From Salinibacter sp. 10B (lineage in GTDB: Bacteria > Bacteroidota > Rhodothermia > Rhodothermales > Salinibacteraceae), in the NCBI RefSeq assembly GCF_002954405.1, contig NZ_MQWC01000004.1, forward strand, positions 3,700,613 through 3,764,612: a DNA stretch of 64,000 bases. The letters are read 5' to 3'. The notes under the pieces were generated by a model. That model saw only the letters and a list, made by a program, of their open reading frames with translations. It made no database searches and was not told the DNA's origin. Within the stretch, counting starts at the first letter, position 1, and every line of letters begins with the position of its first letter. Both the position numbers and the translations under genes were made by a program. Positions 16,485 through 24,922 of this stretch are shown one piece after another.

Positions 16485-17318
16485 ATGACCGAGCTTCAAG
16501 AACGCATCGAAGACCTCGTTGCTCAAGGGGATGCCGTCAGCCGAGGGGACGCCGGCAACGCCGTGGCCGACCTCGTACAGGCCCTGAACGCCGGGGAAAT
16601 TCGTTCGGCTTCTCCGAACGAGGACGGGGCGTGGACCACCCATGCCTGGGTGAAGCAGGGCATTCTTCTTGGCTTTCAGATCGGCCGTATGGTCGATTAT
16701 TCGAGCGAACGGTTTCCCTTCTACGATAAGAATACGTTTCCCGTCAAGCCCCTGCGCAAAGCCGACAACGTGCGGGTTGTACCAGGGGGGTCTTCAATTC
16801 GCACCGGTAGCTACGTGGCGCCGGGTGTCGTGTGCATGCCGCCAATGTATGTGAACGTGGGGGCGTACGTGGACGAGGACACAATGATTGATTCGCACGC
16901 CCTCGTCGGCAGCTGCGCACAGATTGGCAAGCGGGTGCATCTCTCGGCCTCGGCCCAGGTGGGTGGTGTGCTGGAGCCGGTGCACGCCACCCCCGTGATC
17001 ATTGAGGACGACGTGTTCGTCGGCGGCGGGGCGGGCATCTACGAAGGCTGCATTGTGCGGGAGGGCGCCGTGTTGGCCGCAGGCGTTGACCTGACCTCGT
17101 CCACCCGGCTCTACGACCTCGTGGAGGAGACCGTGCACACCGCTTCCGAGGACGAGGCGCTCGAAGTTCCCAAAGGAGCCGTAGTGGTGCCGGGGTCCCG
17201 AGCGGTCGGGTCCGACTTCGGAGAAGAGCACGGCCTGTCGCTCTACGCGCCCATGATTGTGAAGTACCGCGACGCCAAGACTGACGCCGCTACGGTGCTG
17301 GAAGATGCGCTGCGGTAG
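16485..17318 (+). CDS. dapD: 2,3,4,5-tetrahydropyridine-2,6-dicarboxylate N-succinyltransferase
   Basis: 277 residues, the usual length. Transfers succinyl from succinyl-CoA to tetrahydrodipicolinate in the lysine/diaminopimelate pathway, which feeds peptidoglycan synthesis. The N-terminal helical domain is followed by the left-handed beta-helix of hexapeptide repeats (TGSYVAPGVVCMPPMYVNVGAYVDEDTMIDSHALVG broken over several turns; SCAQIGKRVHLSASAQVGGVLEP; DDVFVGGGAGIYEGCIVREGAVLAAGV). The conserved PLRKADNVRVVPGG and C-terminal YAPMIVKYRDAKTDA segments confirm DapD rather than DapH. It stands alone in rightward orientation. Confidence 0.96.
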   Translation: MTELQERIEDLVAQGDAVSRGDAGNAVADLVQALNAGEIRSASPNEDGAWTTHAWVKQGILLGFQIGRMVDYSSERFPFYDKNTFPVKPLRKADNVRVVPGGSSIRTGSYVAPGVVCMPPMYVNVGAYVDEDTMIDSHALVGSCAQIGKRVHLSASAQVGGVLEPVHATPVIIEDDVFVGGGAGIYEGCIVREGAVLAAGVDLTSSTRLYDLVEETVHTASEDEALEVPKGAVVVPGSRAVGSDFGEEHGLSLYAPMIVKYRDAKTDAATVLEDALR

Positions 17319-17354
17319 TCTACAGTTCGCTCTCCCTCGTCCTTTGCATGTCTC

Positions 17355-18824
17355 ATGCGAATGCATACAGTCCCGCCCCGACATTGCCTCCTGTTCTTGA
17401 TCGTTCTGCTGGCCGCGTCGGCACTCCCAACCCGGGCTCAGCCTGCGGATAGCAGTCCAACGCCCCCGCCGGAGCCGGTCCTTCCCGTCCCGACCGAGCG
17501 GCAGCTGGAGTGGCAGCGCGACGAGTTGAACATGTTCATCCATTTTGGAATCAACACGTTCACTGACCGCGAGTGGGGCACCGGGAATGAGGATCCAGCC
17601 GTTTTTCATCCTTCACGTTTTGCGCCGCACCAGTGGGCGCGAGTAGCGCAGGAGACGGGATTCCAGACGATGATTCTCACGGCCAAGCACCACGACGGCT
17701 TCACGCTGTGGCCGAGTCGATACACCGATCACTCGGTGGAGCAGAGTCCGTGGCGCAATGGAGAGGGCGACGTGGTAAAGGCGTTCGTGGAGGCTGCCCG
17801 CGAGCAAGGACGAAAGGTCGGGCTGTACCTATCTCCATGGGACCGCAACGCGCCCAGCTACGGCGACGAGGACGCCTACAACCAATTGTACCTGGCCCAG
17901 CTGCACGAGCTTCTCACGCAGTACGGGCCGCTGGAAGAGGTCTGGTTTGATGGGGCGAAGGGCGAGGGCGCGAAGGACATGACCTACCACTTCGACGCCT
18001 TTTGGTCGATGGTGCGGCAGCACCAGCCCGGGGCGGTTCTCTTCTCCGATGAAGGACCGGACGTACGGTGGATTGGCAATGAGCACGGCTTTGCGGGCGA
18101 GACGAACTGGTCGACGGTCGATCGCTCCGAGATTGAAATTGGCAGGGCGGGCCAGGGCGACTATTTGAACAGCGGCGAGCGCGGGGCGCCGGACTGGGTC
18201 CCGGGGGAGTGTGACACCTCGCTCCGGCCCGGCTGGTTTTGGCATCCGGACGAGGATCCGAAGTCGGTAGAGCGGCTGCTGGAGATTTACTTCAAGTCCG
18301 TGGGACGCAACTGCGTATTGCTGCTGAATGTGCCGCCAGCTCCGAGCGGTCGGTTTGCGGAGGAGGATGTGGAGCGGCTCTACGACTTTCGCACGGCCCT
18401 CAACGCCATCTTCGATGTCGACCTGACGGCAGGCGCCCGTCCGTCGGCCTCCTCCGTGCGCGGCGGAGCCTCCCGCTTCGGGCCCGCTCAGGTGCTCGAC
18501 GATGATCTCGATACCTACTGGGCGCCCGACGACTCTACCGGAGAGGCATCGCTCACGCTCGCACTCGATTCGGTGCGCACCATCAACGTGATTGAGCTCC
18601 AGGAGCCGATTCAGCTTGGTCAGCGCGTGGCGGCCTACCGGGTAGAGGTGGAGAGGGAGGGAACCTGGTCGACCGTTCATCGCGGCACGACCATCGGGCA
18701 TAAGGGACTGGCCCGGCTTTCTGATTCTATTACGACTCGCCGCGTGCGCGTCGTGATTGAGGACGCCCGCTCCGTTCCACTGCTGGCCGAAATGGCGCTG
18801 TATCGTGCGCCTCGCCGCCACTAA
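17355..18824 (+). CDS. Alpha-L-fucosidase, glycoside hydrolase family 29, with C-terminal F5/8-type domain
   Basis: 489 residues with a signal peptide (MRMHTVPPRHCLLFLIVLLAASALPTRA; cut near AQP). The GH29 barrel begins at LEWQRDELNMFIHFGINTFT; the conserved LTAKHHDGF motif and the catalytic nucleophile Asp about 199 in EEVWFDG are present. The C-terminal ~135 residues (ARPSASSVRGG..FGPAQVLDDDLDTYWAPDD...RVRVVIEDAR) have the pattern of an F5/8-type C (discoidin) carbohydrate-binding domain. It should remove terminal fucose from glycans in the periplasm or outside. The gene lies 36 bp after dapD but has no obvious functional link to it. Confidence 0.9.
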   Translation: MRMHTVPPRHCLLFLIVLLAASALPTRAQPADSSPTPPPEPVLPVPTERQLEWQRDELNMFIHFGINTFTDREWGTGNEDPAVFHPSRFAPHQWARVAQETGFQTMILTAKHHDGFTLWPSRYTDHSVEQSPWRNGEGDVVKAFVEAAREQGRKVGLYLSPWDRNAPSYGDEDAYNQLYLAQLHELLTQYGPLEEVWFDGAKGEGAKDMTYHFDAFWSMVRQHQPGAVLFSDEGPDVRWIGNEHGFAGETNWSTVDRSEIEIGRAGQGDYLNSGERGAPDWVPGECDTSLRPGWFWHPDEDPKSVERLLEIYFKSVGRNCVLLLNVPPAPSGRFAEEDVERLYDFRTALNAIFDVDLTAGARPSASSVRGGASRFGPAQVLDDDLDTYWAPDDSTGEASLTLALDSVRTINVIELQEPIQLGQRVAAYRVEVEREGTWSTVHRGTTIGHKGLARLSDSITTRRVRVVIEDARSVPLLAEMALYRAPRRH

Positions 18825-18927
18825 CGGGAGAGCATGGAGAGGAGGGCAATCGGATCCTACCGCTTCCACAGGGTAGGGGTGGGCCTATCGTTTACTTGCT
18901 TACCATCGATGTACCGGTTCCTTTCTC

Positions 18928-20208
18928 ATGAACACCGTATCTCCTTCTACCGCTGTCTCCGCCATCAACTCCGGGGATCGTGTCTTCGTTCACACCGCAG
19001 CGGCCACCCCTCAGGTGCTCGTCAACGCGATGACCGACCGTGCAGACGAGCTTCGGAACGTGGAGGTTTGTCATCTTCATACCGAGGGAGAGGCCCCATA
19101 CGCGGAGGAGGCGCATGCGGATGCTTTCCACACGAATGCTATGTTCGTTGGAGCCAACGTACGAGAGGCCGTGAACGCGGGAACGGCCGACTACATTCCC
19201 GTCTTTCTCAGTGAGGTCCCCTCTCTCTTCCGCGAGGGCGTCCTTCCGCTCGACGTGGCGTTGCTCCACGTGTCTCCCCCCGACCGGCATGGGTTCTGTT
19301 CGCTCGGCGTTTCCGTCGACGCGTCCAACGCCGCCCTCGAAGGGGCAGACCGTATCGTGGCACAGATCAACCCGCAGATGCCCCGAACCCATGGCGACGG
19401 TCTCATTCACGTCGACGAGATTGACTTCGGAGTTGAGGTCGAGGCTCCGTTGTTCGAAGCGCCCCGTCCGGAGCTATCGGACGTGGAGCGGGCCATCGGG
19501 CGCAACTGTGCACAACTGGTCGATCATGGGGCCACCCTGCAGATGGGCATCGGCGCCATTCCCGATGCTGTCCTCGACGCGCTCGACGACCACGAGAACC
19601 TGGGCGTACACACCGAGATGTTCTCGGACGGAATCATTGACCTGATCGAGCAGGGCGTGATCACGGGAACGAATAAGGCCATCCATCCGGGCAAAGTGGT
19701 GGGCAGTTTTGCGATGGGTACGCGCCGCCTCTACGATTTTATGGACGACAATCCACTGGTGGCGATGCTCGATGTGGCCTACGTGAACGATACCGCCGTC
19801 ATTCGGAGAAATCCGAAGGTGACCGCCATCAACAGTGCGATCGAAGTCGACCTCACCGGCCAGGTGTGTGCCGACACGATCGGGACCTACCAGTATAGTG
19901 GCGTGGGAGGACAAATGGACTTCATTCGTGGGGCCTCTCTGTCTGAAGGCGGAAAGCCAATCATTGCCCTTCCCTCCACGACCCGTTCAGGCATCTCGCG
20001 GATCGTCCCGCACCTCAAGGAAGGCGCCGACGTTGTGACCACGCGGGCCCACGTGCACCACATCGTGACGGAGTACGGCTCCGTAAATCTCTACGGCAAA
20101 AATCTCCGTGAGCGGGCGGAGGCCCTCATCGACATTGCTCATCCCGATCATCGAGAGGATCTACTGGAGGCGGCGCACGAGCGGTTCAACACGATGATTA
20201 CGGCTTGA
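18928..20208 (+). CDS. Acetyl-CoA hydrolase/CoA-transferase family protein (4-hydroxybutyrate CoA-transferase type)
   Basis: 426 residues, the length of family members. The fold is shown by DRVFVHTAAATPQVLVNAM, the ADYIPVFLSEVPSLF and VSPPDRHGFCSLGVSVD motifs, GIGAIPDAVL, and the catalytic Glu about 230 in HTEMFSDG, which forms the acyl-glutamyl-CoA intermediate. C-terminal IVTEYGSVNLYGKNLRERAEALI is standard. It moves CoA between short-chain acyl-CoAs (acetate, propionate, 4-hydroxybutyrate or succinate); the exact substrate cannot be read from sequence. Its 3' end overlaps the end of the leftward methyltransferase gene by 48 bp. Confidence 0.88.
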   Translation: MNTVSPSTAVSAINSGDRVFVHTAAATPQVLVNAMTDRADELRNVEVCHLHTEGEAPYAEEAHADAFHTNAMFVGANVREAVNAGTADYIPVFLSEVPSLFREGVLPLDVALLHVSPPDRHGFCSLGVSVDASNAALEGADRIVAQINPQMPRTHGDGLIHVDEIDFGVEVEAPLFEAPRPELSDVERAIGRNCAQLVDHGATLQMGIGAIPDAVLDALDDHENLGVHTEMFSDGIIDLIEQGVITGTNKAIHPGKVVGSFAMGTRRLYDFMDDNPLVAMLDVAYVNDTAVIRRNPKVTAINSAIEVDLTGQVCADTIGTYQYSGVGGQMDFIRGASLSEGGKPIIALPSTTRSGISRIVPHLKEGADVVTTRAHVHHIVTEYGSVNLYGKNLRERAEALIDIAHPDHREDLLEAAHERFNTMITA

Positions 20209-21039
20209 CTGGGGCTTCCGGGCCACGAGCCAGCCGTACCGCAGCACTCCCATCCACTGGGCGATCCAGATGCGTATGAGGGTCCGGGCAAAGACGCGCT
20301 CCGATTCCGATGAGTCGAGCAGCGTCCGGAGGACGGCAGGGTCGGTGAATACGGCCCTCAGAAATCGCTGGAGCACGATCGACCACGTGCGCCGCACGAG
20401 CGGCGTTACGTCGTCGAGGTGTTCGATCGTGAGTCCGGCCCGGGCGGCCCAGTGGCGGAGGCGCGCGTCGGTCGGGAGGATCGATAGTCGTCCCTCTGTT
20501 TGGATGGGATCGAGAAGATATCGGCGGGCCCATTGCGGGGGCGAGGGAGAAGCCATCCACACGCAGGCCACAAATCGACCGCCGGGCCGAAGAATACGTG
20601 CCACTTCGGTGAAGACGTCTGATGGAGGGTGAATGTGCGTCAGGCTTTCCACGGCCACCGCGGCGTCCATGCTTGCGTCTGGCAGATCGTTCTCCAAAAA
20701 ATCCTGAAGGCGATACTCCGGTACTGGCCCGTCCACGGGCTGTTGGCGGGCAAAAGTGGCCTGTGCTTCCGACACCGTAAAGCCCGTGACGTGTGCGCCA
20801 TACGCCGCTGCCCACAATCGGGCCGGGGCGCCGTATCCGCACCCGATGTCGCACACCCGCGTGCCGTCCTCGATTCGAGCAGAGTGGGCAACTTGGTGGA
20901 CGAGTTCTTGAACGGCTTCGGTCGAAGAGGCGGACGTGTCGGTCCAGAGTCCGTGGTGTACGTGCTCCCCCCAGAGCTGGCGATAGAAGCGGTCGAGGTG
21001 GTCGTAGTGCCCGGCAACGGCGTCGTGAGGCTCGTGCAT
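20161..21039 (-). CDS. SAM-dependent methyltransferase, class I
   Basis: 292 residues starting MHEPHDAVAGHYDHLDRFYRQLWG; the HVHHGLW motif and the glycine-rich motif I VCDIGCGYGAPARLWA place it among the tocopherol/sterol/sarcosine-type methyltransferases. Further motifs are AVAVESLTHIHPPSDVF and RILRPGGRF. The acceptor substrate is unknown; a lipid or quinone-like small molecule is typical of the group. The start is the ATG just before the conserved beginning (a longer frame would run into the divergent galT promoter). The C-terminal 15 residues are encoded within the 48-bp tail-to-tail overlap with the CoA-transferase gene. Confidence 0.82.
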   Translation of the reverse strand: MHEPHDAVAGHYDHLDRFYRQLWGEHVHHGLWTDTSASSTEAVQELVHQVAHSARIEDGTRVCDIGCGYGAPARLWAAAYGAHVTGFTVSEAQATFARQQPVDGPVPEYRLQDFLENDLPDASMDAAVAVESLTHIHPPSDVFTEVARILRPGGRFVACVWMASPSPPQWARRYLLDPIQTEGRLSILPTDARLRHWAARAGLTIEHLDDVTPLVRRTWSIVLQRFLRAVFTDPAVLRTLLDSSESERVFARTLIRIWIAQWMGVLRYGWLVARKPQSSRNHRVEPLVRRLQ

Positions 21040-21173
21040 GATCGAAGGCGTCCGTGAGAGAGTTGGAGAAACGTATCCGATCCGTGAATTACCATCCGTC
21101 CGCTTGACGCCGCCCCGCTCCGGTTCTTTGTTCGGAAACGCCTCCTTTGCTTTCACTCATTCCTTTTTCTGCG

Positions 21174-22199
21174 ATGGCTTCAGAGTACACTCCCGAAACG
21201 CGGCAGGACCGGATCACACAGCAGTGGGTGGCGTGTGCCCCAGAGCGCAGCGGCCGGCCGCACAAGACGGGCGATCGGTCTCCAGATCGAGATCCGACCG
21301 ACGATACGCCGGTGGAGGGGTGTCCGTTCTGTCCCGGCCACGAGGACCTGCTGCCGTCCGTGCTCTGGGAGTTGGACGCGGGACAAGGGCGACCCTGGGA
21401 CGCGCGGGCCGTACCGAACAAATTCTCGGCCCTCACGCCTGCTCCGGCGTTCGAGACGCAGGCGCGCGGCTTGTATCGAACCCGTACCAATCATGGGCGG
21501 CAGGAGGTGATCATCGACTCGCCGTATCACTACCAGGGCCTCGCTCACATGTCGGAATCGCAGATCGATGCGGTGTTGCAGGCGTACCTGGCCCGCTACC
21601 ACGCGCTACGGCGGGCCGAGCCGCCCCTTTATCCGTTTCTCTTTCGGAATCACGGGGCGAAGGCCGGGGCTTCGATTCCACATCCCCACAGTCAGATCAT
21701 TGGCACTCCCTTCGCGCCGCCCCGTATCGAACAGGAAGAAGAGGCAGCCCGCTCGCGCTACGAGGAGACGGGGCAGTGCCCTTACTGCGAAATGATCGAT
21801 GAGGAACTGGAGGCGGAGACGCGGCTCGTGTGGACGAATGACGACTACGTGGTGTTCGTGCCGTTTGCCGCCCGAGTGCCGTATGAACTGTGGATTCTCC
21901 CGCGGACCCACGAGCCGGAGTTTGGTCGGTTAAATGAGGAGCACCGCTCGTCGCTTGCACAGTCGCTCCAGACGGTCGTCAGGCGTCTCTACACGCATCT
22001 CGACGATCCAGACTACAACTTCTTTATACGTACAGCCCTTGAGTACGAGTCCGAGGCCGCGCATCTTCACTGGAGTCTTCGTCTCCAGCCGCGGACCAAC
22101 GTGCAGGCCGGGTTTGAACTGAGTACCGGTGTTCGGATCAATCCATCGATTCCCGAGCGCGACGCCGCTGTGCTTCGGGGGGGCAGGGAAGAGCCCTAA
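21174..22199 (+). CDS. galT: Galactose-1-phosphate uridylyltransferase
   Basis: 341 residues. Exchanges UMP between UDP-glucose and galactose-1-phosphate in the Leloir pathway. The catalytic HPH triad lies at about residues 170-172 in SIPHPHSQIIG, the nucleotide-binding region starts RQDRITQQWVACAPERSGRPH, and the metal-binding CPFC..H and CPYC pairs are conserved. ATG 21174 precedes ASEYTPETRQDRIT; a TTG 27 bp upstream gives no conserved sequence. The gene is divergent from the methyltransferase, with a 134-bp spacer. galK and galE are not in the window. Confidence 0.93.
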   Translation: MASEYTPETRQDRITQQWVACAPERSGRPHKTGDRSPDRDPTDDTPVEGCPFCPGHEDLLPSVLWELDAGQGRPWDARAVPNKFSALTPAPAFETQARGLYRTRTNHGRQEVIIDSPYHYQGLAHMSESQIDAVLQAYLARYHALRRAEPPLYPFLFRNHGAKAGASIPHPHSQIIGTPFAPPRIEQEEEAARSRYEETGQCPYCEMIDEELEAETRLVWTNDDYVVFVPFAARVPYELWILPRTHEPEFGRLNEEHRSSLAQSLQTVVRRLYTHLDDPDYNFFIRTALEYESEAAHLHWSLRLQPRTNVQAGFELSTGVRINPSIPERDAAVLRGGREEP

Positions 22200-22320
22200 G
22201 AGGCTGGTTTGATGTATTGCCGGAGAGGGGGCGAGGGACTGAAGGCTCGTTTGCCGGGTGGACGAAATCCCATCGACAGACCTACCAATTGGGGGGCTCT
22301 TTGCTTGCCCCAAACAGGTG

Positions 22321-24609
22321 CTAAAAGATGCTGGTGGCCCCCGGAAGACGCACCGTCGTGTCTCCGGAGAACGGAACGACGAGACGGTTCTGCTCCGCAT
22401 GGTAATCGTACTCTGAATCCGAGAGGGCATCCCCGTCGCGGATCACGCGGTTGATGCTGTCCACGTAGATCTCCAGTCGGCCGTCATGGTCGAGGGCCTC
22501 GAAGGAGATTGTAATTCCGTTGTTCGTGACGCGGCTGGTAATGGGGCGCACGACGCGCCCGGTGTAGTAGTTGAACGACGTCGTTTCGGAACGAGCCGGA
22601 AAGACCTCAATGCGGAGTCGAGGCTGCCAGTCGGTTTTCCAGGACTGGTTGGCTTCCAAAATGTCTCCCCGGGGAATGATAGCACCTTCTCGTACGAATC
22701 GGGGCACCGTCCCCAGTGGGGCGGGTTCCGTGACGGTCCGATTGCCCTGCTCGACGCTTGTCCGGTCGTTGTAGTTGAGCCAGCGTCCCTCCGGGAGGTA
22801 CACGTCTCGTTCCTCGACACCTTTGCGGGACACCGGGGCCACCAGTAGGTTCGGCCCATAAAAGAACTGGTTCCACATGTCGGATACCGTTGTGTCCGTC
22901 GGGTATTCCAGAAGCAGGGCCCGCATCACCGGTACACCCGTCCGGTGGGCGTGGTGGAGCGCCGACCGTGTGTAGGGGATCAGGTCATGATGCCTCTGTG
23001 TCGCCTCGCGTGTGATGTCGATCACCTGCGGATCGCCTCCATAGTACCACCGGTCGCGCCCATCGATCATGAACTCCATCATGGGAGAGTAGGTACCGAA
23101 CCCGATCCAACGAAGCAGAAGCTCCTTGCTCGGATTCTTGTCGTAGCTGCCGATGTCCGACCCCCACATCGGGAAATTCATGAGTCCGGAGCGCAGGCTG
23201 TTCTTGATCGAGGTCCGCAAGGCCTGAAAGTTATCTCGCGGATCGCCATTCCAGTGGGCCACCCACCGTCGGCTCTTGTCGTGGAGGCTCCGGGCAAAGA
23301 TAAAGAAGTTGTCCCCGTGGTGCGCCGTCATCTGCTCGTGGGCGGCCCGATTGAAGAGCGTCACCTGCGTGTTGATGAGGGAGTCTGGCATCTCGCGCTC
23401 GCCCCCGCGATCAATTTTGTATCCGAAGACGCCGGTTTGTCCGTCGGCAAGCTGCACGTCGCTCGCGAGACTGTCGAGGAAGTCCTTGTAGTACAGGTAC
23501 GCTTCCGTTTGGCGCAGGTCGCCGGACGGATGCTCGGTGTAGCCGTCGAAGAGAAGGCCGCGATCCCTGAGGGGCTCCTTCAGAGTATGGGCCGTGCGCC
23601 CCGTGATCCAGTAGAGCAGGTGCATTCCGTTGTCGCGGAGCGTCTGGGCCATTGCGTCCGGGTCGGGAAAGAAGGAGGCGAACGTTTTTCCGCCCCATCC
23701 CCACTCGCCGGTGGTGAAGGGACGGTCGATCCACATCGTGGAGGCGGGAATTCGGTAGTCCTGCAGCATCTGCACGTCTCGCAGGAGCAGCTCCTGTGCG
23801 TTTGCCGCGTCGACCTGCTCGGGAATGTTGGTATGGTCGTCCCGCCACCAGATCGAGCTCATCGACCAGAGGGGTGGCATGTCCGGCGGACCGGCAAGGC
23901 GATTGTATTCGCGGAGAATGCGCTTGTAGGAAGGGCCGTACAAGAGATGATAGGTGAGCTTTCCAGTCTGGAAGCGAAACTGGGTCGTGTCGGACCGAGC
24001 AATCGAGTAGTGCCCTGCCGCCTGCGTTTCGGCGTAGACCCCGAGTCCATTGGACATCATGTAGAAGGGGGCTCGGATGGAGGCGGCGTACACCTGTTCA
24101 TGTTGATAGTCGCGGCCCACAAACGGATGAGAGGCGCCTCGATTATCGAGGTCACCGCCGTGTGTGTGCTCCCAGATGCCGTAGTAGTGCTGCCCCTTAT
24201 CCGCAAAGGCCACCTGAATCGACGCGTCCGGGAATGGATGGTCTAGGGTGAGGGTCGCACGGCGTTCGCGCGGGAGGGAGAGGCGAAGCGTAGCGGGATG
24301 AGCCAGGTGGGCGAGGTCCAGCTTGGCGGTAAGGACGTTTCCTTGCACCTGCACGTCGTATGCGGCCCGTACATTCTGCGCGTAGATGCCCTGTCGAAAC
24401 GAGGTCGCGGCGTGGGTAAGAAGGACTGTCCCGGATTGGGCGGCACGCACCTCGAAGCTGTACGGGTCTTCTGTAACTGTCACCACCAACTGATTGGACT
24501 CCAGGGTGTGGGACTGCGCTTTTGCATCGGTCGAGGGGACGACGAGCACCGCAGGACCCAGAATCAGAACGAGCCAGAGAACGCGGGGAAAGGAGGACAT
24601 TGGAAGCAT
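22321..24609 (-). CDS. Glycoside hydrolase family 31 alpha-glucosidase, secreted
   Basis: 762 residues with a signal peptide (MLPMSSFPRVLWLVLILGPAVLVVPSTDAKAQ). An N-terminal beta-sandwich precedes the GH31 barrel, which contains PPLWSMSSIWWRDD, the nucleophile Asp about 400 in GYKIDRGGE and the acid/base Asp about 456 in HWNGDPRDN. The GLMNFPMWGSDIGSY motif and the C-terminal LPEGRWLNY sheet domain are also typical. It should hydrolyse alpha-linked glucosides or related sugars (xylosides cannot be excluded) outside the cytoplasm. A 14-bp palindrome of LacI-operator type lies 40 bp upstream of its start, which suggests repression relieved by a sugar. Confidence 0.9.
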   Translation of the reverse strand: MLPMSSFPRVLWLVLILGPAVLVVPSTDAKAQSHTLESNQLVVTVTEDPYSFEVRAAQSGTVLLTHAATSFRQGIYAQNVRAAYDVQVQGNVLTAKLDLAHLAHPATLRLSLPRERRATLTLDHPFPDASIQVAFADKGQHYYGIWEHTHGGDLDNRGASHPFVGRDYQHEQVYAASIRAPFYMMSNGLGVYAETQAAGHYSIARSDTTQFRFQTGKLTYHLLYGPSYKRILREYNRLAGPPDMPPLWSMSSIWWRDDHTNIPEQVDAANAQELLLRDVQMLQDYRIPASTMWIDRPFTTGEWGWGGKTFASFFPDPDAMAQTLRDNGMHLLYWITGRTAHTLKEPLRDRGLLFDGYTEHPSGDLRQTEAYLYYKDFLDSLASDVQLADGQTGVFGYKIDRGGEREMPDSLINTQVTLFNRAAHEQMTAHHGDNFFIFARSLHDKSRRWVAHWNGDPRDNFQALRTSIKNSLRSGLMNFPMWGSDIGSYDKNPSKELLLRWIGFGTYSPMMEFMIDGRDRWYYGGDPQVIDITREATQRHHDLIPYTRSALHHAHRTGVPVMRALLLEYPTDTTVSDMWNQFFYGPNLLVAPVSRKGVEERDVYLPEGRWLNYNDRTSVEQGNRTVTEPAPLGTVPRFVREGAIIPRGDILEANQSWKTDWQPRLRIEVFPARSETTSFNYYTGRVVRPITSRVTNNGITISFEALDHDGRLEIYVDSINRVIRDGDALSDSEYDYHAEQNRLVVPFSGDTTVRLPGATSIF

Positions 24610-24922
24610 CGAGACGGAGCGAAGGGCGAGGCGGGACGATCGACATTGGCTTAACCGGTTAAGTGGGGACTTCGATTCAGAATGTCAAGCGAAGGTGAAT
24701 GTTGGGCTCCTTGTGGAGGGAGAGGATGGGCAGGGGGGCTTCCGCTGGAGGAACGGGCGTCAAGCGGTGGGGGGATGTCCGGGGGAGCGTGGCGTTCTAG
24801 ATTTTCCTCTTTTTCCTATGCGTTCTAGTACTTACGTTACGCGACACGGACCGAACGGTCCGGGGAAACGGATGGATTTTGCTCTCGTCGTTCACTGTTT
24901 TTCGTACCGCCAATCTCGCACA
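24610..24922. other. Divergent promoter region of GH31 and VPS10-like genes
   Basis: 313 bp between divergent start codons. It holds the palindrome at 24650-24663 close to the GH31 start and should contain both promoters. I see no second copy of the palindrome near the rightward gene. Confidence 0.5.
24650..24663. promoter_or_regulatory. Candidate LacI-family operator
   Basis: CTTAACCGGTTAAG is a perfect 14-bp palindrome with the central CG and flanking AA/TT typical of operators bound by LacI/PurR/CcpA-family repressors. It lies 40 bp upstream of the GH31 start codon, a fitting place for a repressor site. No lacI-like gene is in the window. Function is inferred from the pattern. Confidence 0.6.

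Noticed and set aside
16198-16488. 96-codon frame MFDELRDWEDADLYNAL...
   Set aside because: The first 30 residues look protein-like, but the rest does not, and it overlaps the dapD start. Left as unassigned.
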